Source: Sebastes aleutianus (Eukaryota > Chordata > Actinopteri > Perciformes > Sebastidae). Taken from it: a DNA stretch of 64,000 bases. The stretch is from contig CAKAKS010000032.1 in NCBI GenBank assembly GCA_916700875.1, positions 6,945,001 through 7,009,000 of the forward strand, written 5' to 3'. Every line of letters begins with the position of its first letter. Within the stretch, counting starts at the first letter, position 1. The notes beneath the pieces were generated by a model that was given only the letters and a program-made list of their open reading frames with translations, was not told where the DNA came from and did no database searches. A program made the position numbers and the translations under genes. This document shows positions 22,696-34,350 of this stretch, in pieces.

Positions 22696-24039
22696 CTATA
22701 GTGATGCCCACTAAAGGATAATTAATGCCCTTTATAGTGTAAAGAATAATATATGGCAATACCACTGCTGAACTAAGGTTCCATTCCCACTGTGGCTGTC
22801 TGCAATATATATTTGTTCTTTATCCTGTAGATCCCCGCTGTGGTTAAGTGACCTATTTTTATGTTTGACGAAATGTATGAAATGAAATGAAATGCAATCA
22901 TTATCAGTCATTATCATGATGTCCTCGGCCATCACTGGCATGACTGGAGCACACAGTGCACCCTGCTCCCTCCCCTCAGGCTGATATGTGGGGGCGGTTA
23001 GCCACATTAGTGCTCCGGGTAAAGTAAGTAATAAGAACAGCATGAGGCAACTGTGCCCTTGGCAAGGCAATTAACATAGAAGACGATGCTTAACATTGAG
23101 ATCAAGGAAAAAAAATCACAGCAGTAATCACAGATTGGTTTGATACGTTAACTCTTGTTGTGAGAGGGCACCGTGAAGGGTGTTTCTATAGCTAACAGGT
23201 GGTGACACGCAGCAGCGACTGCCGAGGGAGGTAAAGCTCAAGGAATGTATGTTCACTCAATAAAACCATAAGTATCTTATGGCCAAACGCTTCTTCCGTG
23301 ACACTAATCGAGTTGATTGAAAATGAGTCACCTCTGTCGAGTACAATCTAGAGAGATTGTGAATCGGGACGCTGCGGAAGAGGCGACGCAAAGACAGAAA
23401 ATGATATGAATGCGTTTGGCTTCTCCCGTGTCCTCTCTGCGCAGAGCGGGTCATCTCAATTCCATGTCTGGCCCCAATGTCTCCTGCCAAAGAAAGCGTG
23501 AATATGATTACACATTGATTTCTCGCTCTCACACACAGAATAGAGAAGCGCGAGTTGGAGCTTGGAGCTGACTGGCAGGAGGAGATATCCAGTAGAACGC
23601 TGTTTGCTGGGGCCGTTGATTTGTTTGTTTGTAATAGAGTGGCCCCGGGGCTGTCTGTCATCTGGCAACCTCAGGGAGTCATTTGGATTTCCTTAGCTGG
23701 GCCGAGTATTATAGGATTCAGGATAAAAAGGCAAAATGTGGAGGGAGCTTCGGCTTACGGGAGCTAATGTTCTTATCCTACAGTGGATTTAATGTCGAGG
23801 CAAACACTGGCAGTATATATTTCATTCTTTGCATTTAAAACCGTAGCTTCACCATCTGTTGAAGGCTTTGAAGTAGCCACATATCTGGAATGAACTGAAA
23901 AACTGCAGTATTAAAAAAAAATAAAGAAAGTTTTAAATTACAGTACTTTGACCTGTGACATGAGTCATAACTCTTCTTTGACAAAATGTCTGCAAGAATC
24001 ATGTATGTGTCGTAGAATTACAACTCTCATTCTATGTTT
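22696..24039. other. Noncoding DNA, nothing recognised
   Basis: Relatively repeat-poor. No supported coding frame. The 112- and 134-codon minus-strand frames show no domain or splice context. Confidence 0.45.
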
Positions 24040-24418
24040 TGTGTTAAATAGTTATGCCTACATTAAAGTTAAACTGTGGATTGTGTGGTTTTGCCAATGA
24101 CTCCCAAGACAACATATATAACAGTTGGAGCAACTCAGTATCACGCCAAAGCGTGTAACAGACCCGCTTGTTCACCAGAGGACAGCATGTCAGTGTCACG
24201 TTTTGCTTCGCAGAGGTGTGAATATTTAACGTGTATGAAGGTGCAGTATCAGCAGGGGGGGACAAAACCACTCCCTTTGGTTTAGGCAACAAAACCACTT
24301 AGTTAGGTTTAGGAAAACCATCATGGTTGACCTCAAAATAAGTATGTAAACTAAGTACAATATGTACAGAAACAGCATTCATACGCCTTTTCGTGGGACC
24401 GGGCAGGTTGGAGAGTAC

Positions 24419-24459
24419 CAGCATCAGGCGCACGTTGTGAAACAGTGCGCCTGATGCTG
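24419..24459. repeat. Perfect 15-bp stem hairpin
   Basis: CAGCATCAGGCGCAC (24419-24433) and its exact reverse complement GTGCGCCTGATGCTG (24445-24459) are separated by 11 bases. It lies within the dispersed repeat and has no T-run after it, so I read it as part of the repeat and not as a terminator. Confidence 0.85.
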
Positions 24460-24522
24460 CTCGCAGTTTTAAACATTACTTGGTTAGATTTAGGCAACAA
24501 AACTACTTGGTTAGGTTTAGGA

Positions 24523-24888
24523 TAGGGCTGTCCTGCTTCGGTGAGAAATATTCAAAGGTATTCGAAGTTTTGCAGCGCGGCACAGCAGGGTGATATGTTC
24601 TTCTGTCGATATGTTCCCAGGAATGTGCCGCGGCCGCACTACTGTACACACACGCACCTCTACATATAAACAGCGATATCCGTCTGAGAATAACTAATAA
24701 AACATGTTGAATATGAATAATGAATGATGTGGGATTATTCCTTATTTCATGGGCTATTTTGGGATTTATACTTTATTTTATATATATGTAAGTAACTAAC
24801 AAAAAAAACCCAGATGCATTCGCATACTGATTTGGAGGCTGAATACCATGGCAACGGTCGAAGCTTCGAAGCATTCGGGTCAGGCCTA
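24523..24888. mobile_element. hAT-like MITE, 366 bp, with 8-bp target duplication
   Basis: Starts TAGGGCTGTCCTGCTTCG and ends CATTCGGGTCAGGCCTA. The flanks are GTTTAGGA (24515-24522) and GTTTAGGG (24889-24896), 7 of 8 identical. Joining the flanks restores the host repeat phrase GGTTAGGTTTAGGGAAAA, seen uninterrupted (as GGTTTAGGAAAA) near 24305. Interior has inverted TTCGAAG words near both ends. No ORF of note. Confidence 0.8.
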
Positions 24889-25150
24889 GTTTAGGGAAAA
24901 CATCATAGTTTGGGTTGAAATAAGTATGTTTGTTACATAACTTAGGTTACGTACATAAGTTAAGAACGTTATGTACATGACCTAAGCTAAGTCTGTTCCT
25001 TAAGTTAAAATGAGTCAACGCTGACTTTTGTTTTTACACAAGACACAAACAGTGGTCCCCCTGTGCGAAAGTCCTGTGTTTGTTTGACCCGCAACTTTCC
25101 ACTCCGACCTTTGTCTCTCTTTGTACTACGTCACCTGACTTCCTTCTTTC

Positions 25151-28100
25151 CTTCCGTCATAATTACTACAGCCAATAGAGGTCGCTGCTAAACAGTAAAT
25201 GTAAATATGGGTCATAATAAGCTGCTTGCAACAGATGACCTATATTGCCATTTTTTGGAGGGTGGACGTTCTGGGTTTAGAACAATATATTAAACAACCA
25301 TAAAGGCAAACAAAAGCACCGAACATTGGAAATTGTTTACCGTAGAATCGTCCAATAATAATGTAATTCCCAGACTAGGTTGTAGTACAGTGATATACCA
25401 AAAATCAATTAGGCAAGTATTTCACTGTGCCATAAACTAAATAGTCTACCTGGGACTTTCAAGATAAGATTCAACATGCATTACACCTAACAAAAATGAA
25501 GAATTTTATATTGTTAGCATTTTTACAGGAAAGATATTAGCCCATACTATTTATATGCACCATAACATTTGATGTTATCCATGTGCCATTTCATTTTTCT
25601 AACTTTACCTGTGTTACTAATTCTCATACTCTGAGCAACCAGAATGGTATTGAGTACTGTAATCCCATCTGAAGCCATCAGGTGCTAAATTTGATGAAGA
25701 TAGATGGATCTTTCAATGGTTGACCAGGCCTACACACATGCATACAAATACACCCACACACAGGGGAAAGGTGTGTGAAGCTGGCTCGCACGAGGTTTGT
25801 TTGTGGCAATCTTGGCAAGCGCAATGACTTGCAGATGATTCTTCACCAGTTACTTCTCCGCCAACTGAAGTGGCACTGTGATTTTGGCTCAGTCACTACA
25901 TACCTGCTCTTTGGGAAGAAAGAGCAAACAGTAACATGGAGCAAATAAAGACTGCAGCTGGTGGGCACTTGAGCATGGCTGCCCACAAACTTTAAAGTGC
26001 CTTTTGTAGTGCCTCATTGAGGCCTTCTGGGAATACCTTCTCGAGCCCTTTCATAAAGGCCGGGGTTAACTCTGTCCTCGCACACTCCAGAAGATATCAA
26101 TTGCTAAAGCTCCACACAAGGTGTCTCAAAGTTTCATTTTAAAAATGAGCCAGAAGAAAACTTGTGACTGCATAGTTTCACCTCTACCCAGTGAGATGAC
26201 TTCTGGACAGATCAATGGTCCAATTGCCACGCAGGCAGGGAAGGCACCCAATGCATTTTTTTTTCTGCACCCAGAACCCTTCTTATCTGAGCAAATAATT
26301 ATGAACCATCACTTTGGATGAGAGGCAATTTGTTCTACTTATCTGTTTTGGACCTGAAACATAATAACCCCCTGGCATTTGAAGCAACACTGTGCTTTGG
26401 GTTTGGCGCCTCCATCTGCAAACCTAACCTGTTAAGCATGGCAAAAAAAGAAAGAAAAGGACACGGGATAAAATGGCTACCTCCATGGCAACACACTTGG
26501 CCTGTCAGACCTGTGCTTGCTTGGAACTAAAAAAAGAACAGCGAGGCATTAAGAATTGAACAGTTGTCTTACAAGTAGAAAACAAAACTTGGCTCAGCCA
26601 GCAAGCCCAGCTCACCCAGCCGGACCACAGATTGAACCAATGTTGGGAACATTGTTTGTTAGTCAGTGAGACTTTTGACCTATGACCTTATGTCCATAAC
26701 AATTCGTCTTTTTATGTATGTTTCAGAAGATCTCTGAGAGTAAAAAAGCATGCAGGGCAATATTTCAGTGTTTTGTGCAATGCTCTGTGCAATAAAACAT
26801 TTGGTGTGGTAGGGAAATGCTTGAAATGTGCTCTGACTCCTAACATAAAGGCAAACTCTTGGCAATCCAGTCTGTAGACCCTTTTCATTGCCATTCTGTT
26901 GCCAGGGCAACAGCTTTGGTCCAAGATTAATTCCTGTCAGCTACTGCATTAACAAACATTGCAGGAAGGAAATATAAATGGACCCATTTAGAATGTTTAT
27001 GTTGTCAAGTTTGAAAAGGGCTATAGTAAGATGGAAGAACTGCTGAATTACTTGTATAGAAATGTGGTGATATAACACATACACATTCTGCTCACTACCG
27101 CACAATATGCTGTTGTTATTTTACCAATTTAATGGAAACTTAAGGCTACAATTCCAGCTCCCAACACCTTTAAACACAATCCTGTAGGCGTCCAGAGACA
27201 GTAAGGTCATCAAATCTTGTATGATCAGAACAAAAAAAGTTATTTGAACATAAAATATACAGTAAATATACTGTATTTGATTTATTAATTGCTGTTGGGA
27301 AGTAATGGGAATTTCAACAAATATAACAATGTTTTTGAAGATGATAACAAACTCTAGCTTTAAGTAAATAATCAAAATACTACTTCGACCACTGCTTTTT
27401 GGTTTGTTTTCTGTAGTGTTGGGTGAAGAAAAATGTCAGGAACAGATAGCTTCTGCATTGTTTATATGCTCAGGCTTATGCTCCGTAGTCACTCCACGTG
27501 CCCCTGCCACAACGGTTCCAAACCCCCTGTCGTCTCCTCCTTGTAACCAGGACATGCTATTAAAAGTGCTGCTCCTACCTGGGGAACCAGAGGTGCTTTG
27601 AATAATGTCACTGAAGAATGTACTCACAGATATAAACAGTTTGAGTTAAATGTATAACGAGGCCACTTACTCATTTCCAGAGGGAGAATTTGTCGCCTTG
27701 TGTTCTTGCCTCCAGTTCACTGTTTGGCCCTGTGCATGCACGTTTTAACAGTAGGGAGCCAGTTTAGTCATTAGAAGGAGATTAGGAGGAGATAATGGAC
27801 TCCCAACATACAGCCCGCTGTTGCAGTTTGATGTCACGAAGGGCAGAGCACCTTTTACAGATTAAGGGTTAATGAGAGGAATGCACTTTACACTGAAAAG
27901 CCTCTTTTCACGAGCACACCTTAGGGAAATGTGGTTTCTAAAGAGGAAGCTATACGCTAAGAGAGGTGATGCTCCGATTAGTAACAAGAGAACATATCAG
28001 ACGGTGTTGAAGGTTAAGGGGCCAGGTAACCAGATGGCTCAGTGTGTGTTTAAACTGAATCTTGTATGGAGGAAAAGCACCGCTGCACTGACCTCCTGTG

Positions 28101-28600
28101 GGTTAAAATGTTCAGGTCTGTTTCATTTCTGACCGGCAGTCATTCAGGTGTGGTCGGCCATATCTATCTGTGCTGTAGCATTACACAATAGTCACGTACT
28201 ATGCTGAGCAGTGTGGAGACGGAGCACGCAGCAACTGTGTAACTTTAAAAAAACAACAAAAAAAAAAAAACACTACACATTGTATCATTGGAGGTTTGAA
28301 TCCAGCTCATGACCTTTGCTGCATATCACCCCCCTCATGCATACACTCCTCCTACTTCAAGTTGGTATAATCATTCACCAGTACAGACCAGCCAAGATTG
28401 GAAAACACGTGTGCAATCCACCTTGATCAGCGGAGAGGAATGGCAGGTTCTGTGTCTGAAGTTGGACCCCAGGGCTCCAGCCCGTCCTTTTCCCTTCAAC
28501 CTTCATTACTCAGAAACACCAGCTCACTTGATAACTCACCGCTAATGAGTTGATATAGATTAGCCTGGGCTTCTTTCCTCTTTTCATCAATGATGAAACC
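25151..28600. other. Long noncoding stretch, nothing recognised
   Basis: About 3.4 kb with only short chance frames, some A/T runs (28250-28270 poly-A) and no terminal repeats or family I can name. It is the largest repeat-poor block of the window. Confidence 0.45.
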
Positions 28601-28689
28601 GTGAGGGCTTTTTCTGAGCCTAGAGGTTACTGCATCACGGAGACCCCAAGAGGCGTCGAACGCACCCTCTTAACCTCGGTCCCGACGAG

Positions 28690-29060
28690 CTCGCTGCGTC
28701 CCCTCCGTCTTTGTTGTCAAGTATGCCGTCAGAGGACCCGGAGGTTGTCAATAATCCAGCAAATGGCCCGCCTTCGACCCTGCTTCTTTAATGAACCGCC
28801 CTGCACTATAAAAGCGAGGTCAGCGGAGTGCACCGGCACTACATTGAGCTCATCACTTTTTACGCGCTGGGTTGTTTCAATAATACATCACTGCCCTGAT
28901 TGTCTTGACGTTACAACTTTAATTACCTTGGCCCTCAATAACATAACAATTACTTCATCACTTCTTCACGGCTCGAGGAGACAACAACAAATTTGTGTCT
29001 GCTGGCAGCGGATATTTTTCTGTAATTGTAGATTCATGGAGGCTAAATGTTATTGCTGCG
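28690..29060. promoter_or_regulatory. Candidate conserved noncoding element (speculative)
   Basis: Unrepeated sequence with CTTTAATTACC and AATAACATAACAATTACTTC (homeodomain-type words) and a perfect TATAAAAG at 28807-28814. A 173-codon frame spans it but runs into the neighbouring MITE and has no domain. Texture resembles developmental enhancers; there is no direct evidence of function or of transcription. Confidence 0.15.
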
Positions 29061-29085
29061 AAACACTTGAAGCTAAAGAAAATAC

Positions 29086-30171
29086 TAGGGCTGTCAAAGT
29101 TAACGCAATAATAAAGCATTAACGCAAATTTGTTTTTAATGCCACTAATTTCTTTAACACAGCAAGAGAGAAGATACTGGCCTCATATTAAACTAGAAAA
29201 CATCAGGAATCCATTGGTACCAACCATGTCATACTAGTGAGGGAGGCTGAATAACACTCCAAACTTCTGACCTCAAGATATGTGAATGAAAATGGGTTCT
29301 ATGGGTACCCACGAGTCTCCCCTTTACAGACATGCCCACTTTATGATAATCACATGCAGTTTGGGGCAAGTCATAGTCAAGTCAGCACACTGACACACTG
29401 ACAGCTGTTGTTGCCTGTTGGGCTGCAGTTTGCCATGTTATGATTTGAGCATATTTTGTTATGCTAAATGCAGTACCTGTGAGGGTTTCTGGACAATTTT
29501 TGTCATTCTTTTGTGTTGTTAATTGATTTCCAATAATAAATATTAGGGGAGTCCCCCCTAATAATCCCCGATTCGATTTGACTTTTGATTTTAAGGTCAC
29601 AATTCAATACAATTTTCCATTTAAACCCATTGTTAGACTATAGAGTCTACAGATCATTAGTTTTATGCCCCCTTAATGTCACTGTCATTTACGCTTTCAA
29701 ATTTCTTCTTTAAAAAGAGAACTGAACTCCTTTTTTATTTAGAAAGTGTTTAAAAAATTAGACCACATTTCCCATCATGCTTGCCTAAGTCCCGAGTGCT
29801 GGACTGAATAGTTTAAGTTTGTTGTTTTATGTTCCAAAATGCAAATGTTACTTTTGTTATTGGAGAAAAAAAATAATCGTCGATCCTGCTTTTGATTTCA
29901 ATGGACGAGATCGGAAGCCAAATTCAATATATTTCCGATTTAGAATTGAAATCGGGACACCCCTTATAAATAAAGACATATAATTGCATATAGGAAGCAT
30001 ATTTGCCCACTGCCATGTTGATAAGAGTATTAAATAATTGACAAATCTCCCTTCAGGGTACATTTTTGAAGAGATTCAAAAATGCACAATAAATTTGTGA
30101 TTAATCGTGATTAACTATGGACAATCATGCGATTAATCACGATTCAATATTTTAATCGATTGCCAGCCCTA
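29086..30171 (+). mobile_element. hAT-like MITE family A, full copy with target duplication
   Basis: Begins TAGGGCTGTCAAAGTTAACG and ends ATCGATTGCCAGCCCTA, so both termini carry TAGGGCTG in inverted orientation (one mismatch at the right). Flanks GAAAATAC (29078-29085) and GAAAATAT (30172-30179) match at 7 of 8 bases: the 8-bp duplication typical of hAT transposition. After removal of a nested 422-bp element and its 8-bp duplication, about 656 bp remain, close to the roughly 720-760 bp of the copies at 41.8 and 60.5 kb. No transposase. Confidence 0.85.
29544..29965. mobile_element. Second hAT-like MITE nested in family A copy
   Basis: Starts TAGGGGAGTCCCCCCTAAT and ends ATCGGGACACCCCTT, so AGGGG(A/T)GTCC is present at both ends in inverted orientation. 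Flanks ATAAATAT (29536-29543) and ATAAATAA (29966-29973) match 7 of 8. The host resumes with ACATATAATTGCATA, which corresponds to the unbroken ACATACATTTGCATA of other copies. Interior repeats CGATT-type words near both ends. No coding frame. Confidence 0.8.
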
Positions 30172-30179
30172 GAAAATAT

Positions 30180-30889
30180 ACATTTAGTGCCGAAACCTTC
30201 ATGTATCCTTCCGTGGCCTCCGTAGCATGATCAGCTCTTCACTCCAACAGAGGCTGACGCTATTCAGGGCAAAACTATCTCCAGAGATAATAATTACCTG
30301 TGTAAGCTATGGAGACGCTGTCATTCTCTATTGTCTCATTCTCTCCCGTGTTTAATGAACTACAGTTAAAAGACAAATAAGACAGAGGGAAGCAATTACA
30401 ACTACAGCATACCTTTCAATGACAGAAAAAAAAAATCTCATTATCTCAGCGTTCATTCTGATGTAATTAGGATACAGTCTGTAGACTATCCAATTAGTAT
30501 TCCTGTGCTACGCTGTTGACATCTCTCCCAAAGCGTGGCTATTGTGGGTGTATGTATGTATGTGTGTTTTGTTTTGAAACTGAGCACCTCCTGTGGTTCC
30601 AATTGTTATAAATACCTTAAGGGGGAAGGGACATGGAATTGTTACATGCATTAATAAGTCACAATAAAATGACTGCTTTGTCAGATTTAATTTTGAACCA
30701 TTACAGAACATTTGGATTGATGTGCAAGCATGTTGAATGAGTACAGAAATTTTAATTTTTGTGTCAAGCACCTTAAATGTGCAATGTGTAAGATCTGGAC
30801 AGAATTTTCAAAAAACATTCAAAAAATGAACTAAGAGTGTGAAGGAGTAACCGTTTTGACGTTATGCCAAATAAGTCAGTAGAGCTGCT
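30180..30889. other. Noncoding DNA, nothing recognised
   Basis: No coding frame or named repeat until the LINE tail. Confidence 0.45.
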
Positions 30890-31895
30890 CTGATAATAAT
30901 AATAATAATAATACATTTTATTTGGTGGCGCCTTTCTGGACACCCAAGGACACCTTACAAGAATTAATTAAAACATAGACAGATAAAACAATATAAAAAC
31001 AACGGGACATGACAGAGACATATTTGTACAGACACATAGGATGGGTGATGATGAGTGCTAGAGAGAGTATGCCAGTTTAAACAGGTGGGTTTTGAGGAGG
31101 GATTTGAATGATGTGATATTTTCAGACTGCCGGATGTGTGGGGGGAGTGAGTTCCAGAGCCTGGGACCAGAGCAGCTGAATGCCCTGGCTCCAATGGTGC
31201 TGAGGCGTGAGGTGGGGGTAGTCAGAAGTCCGGCTGATGATGAGCGGAGGGAACGGGAGGGGGCGTACTCCTGGAGGAGGTCTGTGAGGTAGGTTGGGGC
31301 GAGGTTATGGAGGGCTTTGTAGGTGAGCAGGAGGTTTTTGTAGTCAATCCGGGATTTAACAGGGAGCCAGTGCAGCTGGTTGAGGATGGGGGTGATGTGA
31401 TCGGAGGATTTGGTGCGGGTGATGATCCGGGCGGCAGAGTTCTGAATGATTTGGAGTCTGTTGAGTAGTTTGATGGGAATGCCAGAGAGGACAGCGTTGC
31501 AATAGTCGATTCGGGATGTGACAAAAGCGTGAACCAGGATTTCAGTGCTGGAGTGGGACAGGGATGGGCGGAGTCTGGAGATGTTGCGGAGGTGGAAGAA
31601 GGCAGTCCGGGTGACGTTTTTTATGTGGGATGTAAAGGAGAGGGTGCTGTCCAGGGTGACCCCAAGGCTCTTGACGTGGTTTGAGAATGGTACTGAAAAG
31701 CCATCAATGGTGAGGTTTTGAGCAATGGTGGGTTGAGATTTGGAGATGTTGTTTTTGGAGCCGATGAGCAGGGCCTCGGTTTTATTGCTGTTTAGTTTTA
31801 AAAAGTTCCTGCTCATCCAGCTCCTGATGTGTTGTAGGCAGGCGGTGAGGGAGGCGGGTGGGAGGGCTTGTAAATAGTACAGCTGTGGTCCATAT
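30890..31895 (-). mobile_element. L2-like LINE, 5'-truncated, 3' end with AAT tail
   Basis: On the minus strand the element ends with a short 3' UTR (GGTGTCCTTGGGTGTCC, then AAAGGCGCCACCAAATAAAA) and a simple (ATT)n tail, seen on the plus strand as AATAATAATAATAATAATAA at about 30893-30913. Only the part coding for the end of the reverse transcriptase and the C-terminal domain remains. The 5' break lies near 31895, next to the end of another transposon. L2/CR1-type assignment is from recalled protein similarity; Rex1-like is an alternative. Confidence 0.8.
31058..31895 (-). pseudogene. LINE reverse transcriptase, C-terminal part
   Basis: The retained frame starts inside the reverse transcriptase, where a degraded AYGPQLYYL stands where YADDTQLYLS-type active-site sequence is expected; the two catalytic aspartates are not recognisable. 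It then stays open for over 270 codons to the stop at 31058. Family landmarks occur in order: ACLQHIRSWM and NFLKLNSNKTEALLIG, SLGVTLDSTLSF, SRIDYCNAVLSGIP, LQIIQNSAARIITRT, DHITPILNQLHWLPV, then APSRSLRSS and GPRLWNSLPPHIR, ending THLFKLAYSL. The endonuclease and most of the RT are missing, so it cannot move by itself. The absence of stops over this length suggests a fairly recent insertion. Confidence 0.85.
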
Positions 31896-31896
31896 G

Positions 31897-32972
31897 CTTT
31901 TTGATAGTTTGTTTATTGGATTAAATACACAGTATCAGAAACGAGAAAACGACTCGCTACTGTGAAAGATCCCTGGAAGATCCGGGTACTTTTCAATTCC
32001 AAAGTCGAGCCATTTTGGCATTACGCCCACATGCCCCGCACTCCAACGCTGTATCCAGTTCTCTTAATACAGCCATGAGTCGAGCGTGCGGCAGCTCCGG
32101 GAGACGTACCCCCAGTTAGCAGTTAGCAATTAGCGCAAACTCAGCCAGTGCAAACCCCAGCAGTGGGGGTCTGATCCCAAAGGACTACCCCGACTCCCTA
32201 ACTTGACCCTGTCAGACGGTTTGTTACACAGAACCATGTGAGAAGCCGTCATTGGAAACTGTTTGGGAAAGGGCGGGCACTTTCAAAAAAATACTTGGCA
32301 CGTGATTGGATGAACCGTCTGTCAATCAACCTCTCGTCGGGAGAAGAGCATCTCCTTCAGTGCCGTTCTTTGCTCTTCTTTCATTGAAGAAATCCTCTCC
32401 AGTTCTAATATAACTGATGCTACTGCAGCAGCTACACTAACCTTTTCAGGAGCCGCCATTGTTGTTTAGAATCAACAGTCGCCTCTCAGTGTCTCCTCGC
32501 ATTATGGTCTCACCGGGTCTCACACACCTAAGTCACGCTCATAGCTGCCAGTAGCTCCTCACAGGGCGCCGAGTGGTTCATGGTCTGGCTTGCCGGACAC
32601 AAACGCATTACTTGAAGCCTGACAAGATGGATTTTCATGTGAGATGTGATCCCACAATTTTCGTGTGATCTCGTGACATTGCGAGAATCCAGCTGCCGTG
32701 CAAGGTAACCAACTCCTGACCAGATCAGCAAACTTTCTGTTGCTGCCGTTACAAGGGTTAGACCCAGCACTCCACCAGCCCGCTGTGACTCCCCCGTAGT
32801 GCCGCTGGATTCGAATTACTGCGGTCACTGACTGGGCATCTGTCTCCCGTAGCTGCCAAGTGCCGACAGCTCTCCTCCCTGGGGGCAGGGGTGGTCTCCT
32901 GGCCGACGAAGGTGCGGTTCGTTTTCTCATTTCTGCCACTTTGGATTTAATCCAATAAACGAACTATCAAAG
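31897..32972. mobile_element. Non-autonomous DNA element with long imperfect TIRs, class unknown
   Basis: The left end (from 31897) reads GATAGTTTGTTTATTGGATT after a short T-run; the right end on the other strand reads GATAGTTCGTTTATTGGATT. Similarity continues inward through CAGAAA(C/T)GAGAAAACGA, about 60 bp per arm with scattered mismatches. The interior is richer in G+C than its surroundings and has no transposase; frames of 80-126 codons show no domain. I could not find a convincing target duplication, so I cannot choose a superfamily. It directly abuts the truncated LINE. Confidence 0.65.
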
Positions 32973-34348
32973 CGTTCACAGACCGTACAGCCCCTGGTTA
33001 GTGGCACAAACAAAAGATGAACGTAAGCTATAGACCGAAACCACACGTGAAGATTAAAATATAGAGGTGTTATTTTTCAACAGTTTGGTAGAATTTCGTA
33101 TATTTTTGCCCTGCTGTTAGTTAGTAGTTGGCTTTTTCTTGTATAACTGATCCCAGTAGTAGAGGTGAAATGCTGCCCCCGTACTTCTTTGGAGCAAGTG
33201 GCTTTATACATTGCACCTCTTAAAAGTAACCCTGTCAGTCAATTACCCCTGCATTTATTTGCCATAAGGACACAGAAATGCATGTCTTGCTCTGATATTA
33301 GGTGAACCTGTTTTAAGTGCCAGACGCTTCTCACTTAGTCTTGAGTGGATCATCGATCCGTAAAGGTCAGATCGATTGGTTTCTTGAGGGCCAGTGTCAT
33401 CCATACTCAATCCCATACCCGTATCCAGCCTGCTGCCGAGATATCTGTCCTTACTCAATCAATCAGCGTATTGATCCTGACCTGAACGTAAGGGCAAGAG
33501 GATGTGTGTGTATGTAAGCGTGTGTGTAATGTTGAAGTAAGCGGGCTGAGACCCGCATTCATCCATGTAATTACCTGGGCTTGGCTAAATTGTGCACTGG
33601 AGCTCAACCCATTTGTACAGTTGAAGTAAACTCAAGCCAGCAGCAGTCGAGACAAATGAATTCCTGGAGGTCAAGGGGTGAAGTGACGTCGGGCAGAGCG
33701 GCGGGTGTTAACGCGGGTCTTCTCAGACTTCCTGTTGAGCTCTCCACCTGTGCCACAGCTGTGTTACATCTGATTAATTAGGCTCTTTTGATGGCGTTTC
33801 CCTGAAGGCTCCTCGATTGGTGAGAGAGCATCTATACACACAGCACGCTTGCATTCACACACACACACACAAACACACACACACCCTTAGACGTTATGTG
33901 TGGCGGCACAGGACCCCCCGTGGCTATGATCAGACACATTTCTGCTCTCGCTGGGGACCTGCTGAGGTGAGTGGAGGGTCTGATTCATCCTCCATCTTGG
34001 ACAGGGTTCTACCTCTGCTCTAGTTCCCCTGCTGGTCTTTGAAGCATCTCACATCAGAGACCCTTGTGTGTTTCTTAGCTTGCAGTTCTCGCGCTTTGCA
34101 CACTTTCTTTTTTTTTTTTTTTTTTACCTCCCTCGGTTTTTCACATCAGGCGTTCGAGGCAAAGATTAAGACACATAAACTCAGTGACAAATGTTACCCC
34201 TCAGCCTAGCCCATTCTTTGCCGGTTTAGTATCATTCTCACAGCAAAACTGTTGCAGTCCCATCATTCTTTGATAAATGAAAACCAGATAAAGATATAGC
34301 TCCACAGTTTTAAACCGATCGCCTCTTTCGAAGGCTTATTTGTGCACA
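32973..34348. other. Noncoding DNA, nothing recognised
   Basis: Contains a CA microsatellite (33856-33884) and a poly-T run (34108-34125). No supported coding frame. Confidence 0.45.
33856..33884. repeat. CA microsatellite, interrupted
   Basis: About 14 CA units with one AA interruption, visible directly. Confidence 0.95.
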
Positions 34349-34350
34349 TA

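Larger units (their letters stand above)
24040..25150. repeat. Dispersed repeat family B (GTTAGGTTTAGG-rich), interrupted
   Basis: Contains repeated phrases such as GGCAACAAAACCACTTAGTT and GGTTAGGTTTAGG, then ACGTACATAAGTTAAG-type words and GAAAGTCCTGTGTTTGTTTG. The first part (from about 24188, GTCAGTGTCACGTTTTGC) matches 41637-41790, and the last part matches 6793 onward. A hAT-like MITE (24523-24888) and a strong hairpin (24419-24459) lie inside. Class unknown; ends approximate. Confidence 0.6.

Noticed and set aside
28601..29122. 173-codon plus-strand ORF
   Set aside because: It crosses from unique DNA into a hAT-like MITE and ends there, so it cannot be one conserved protein.
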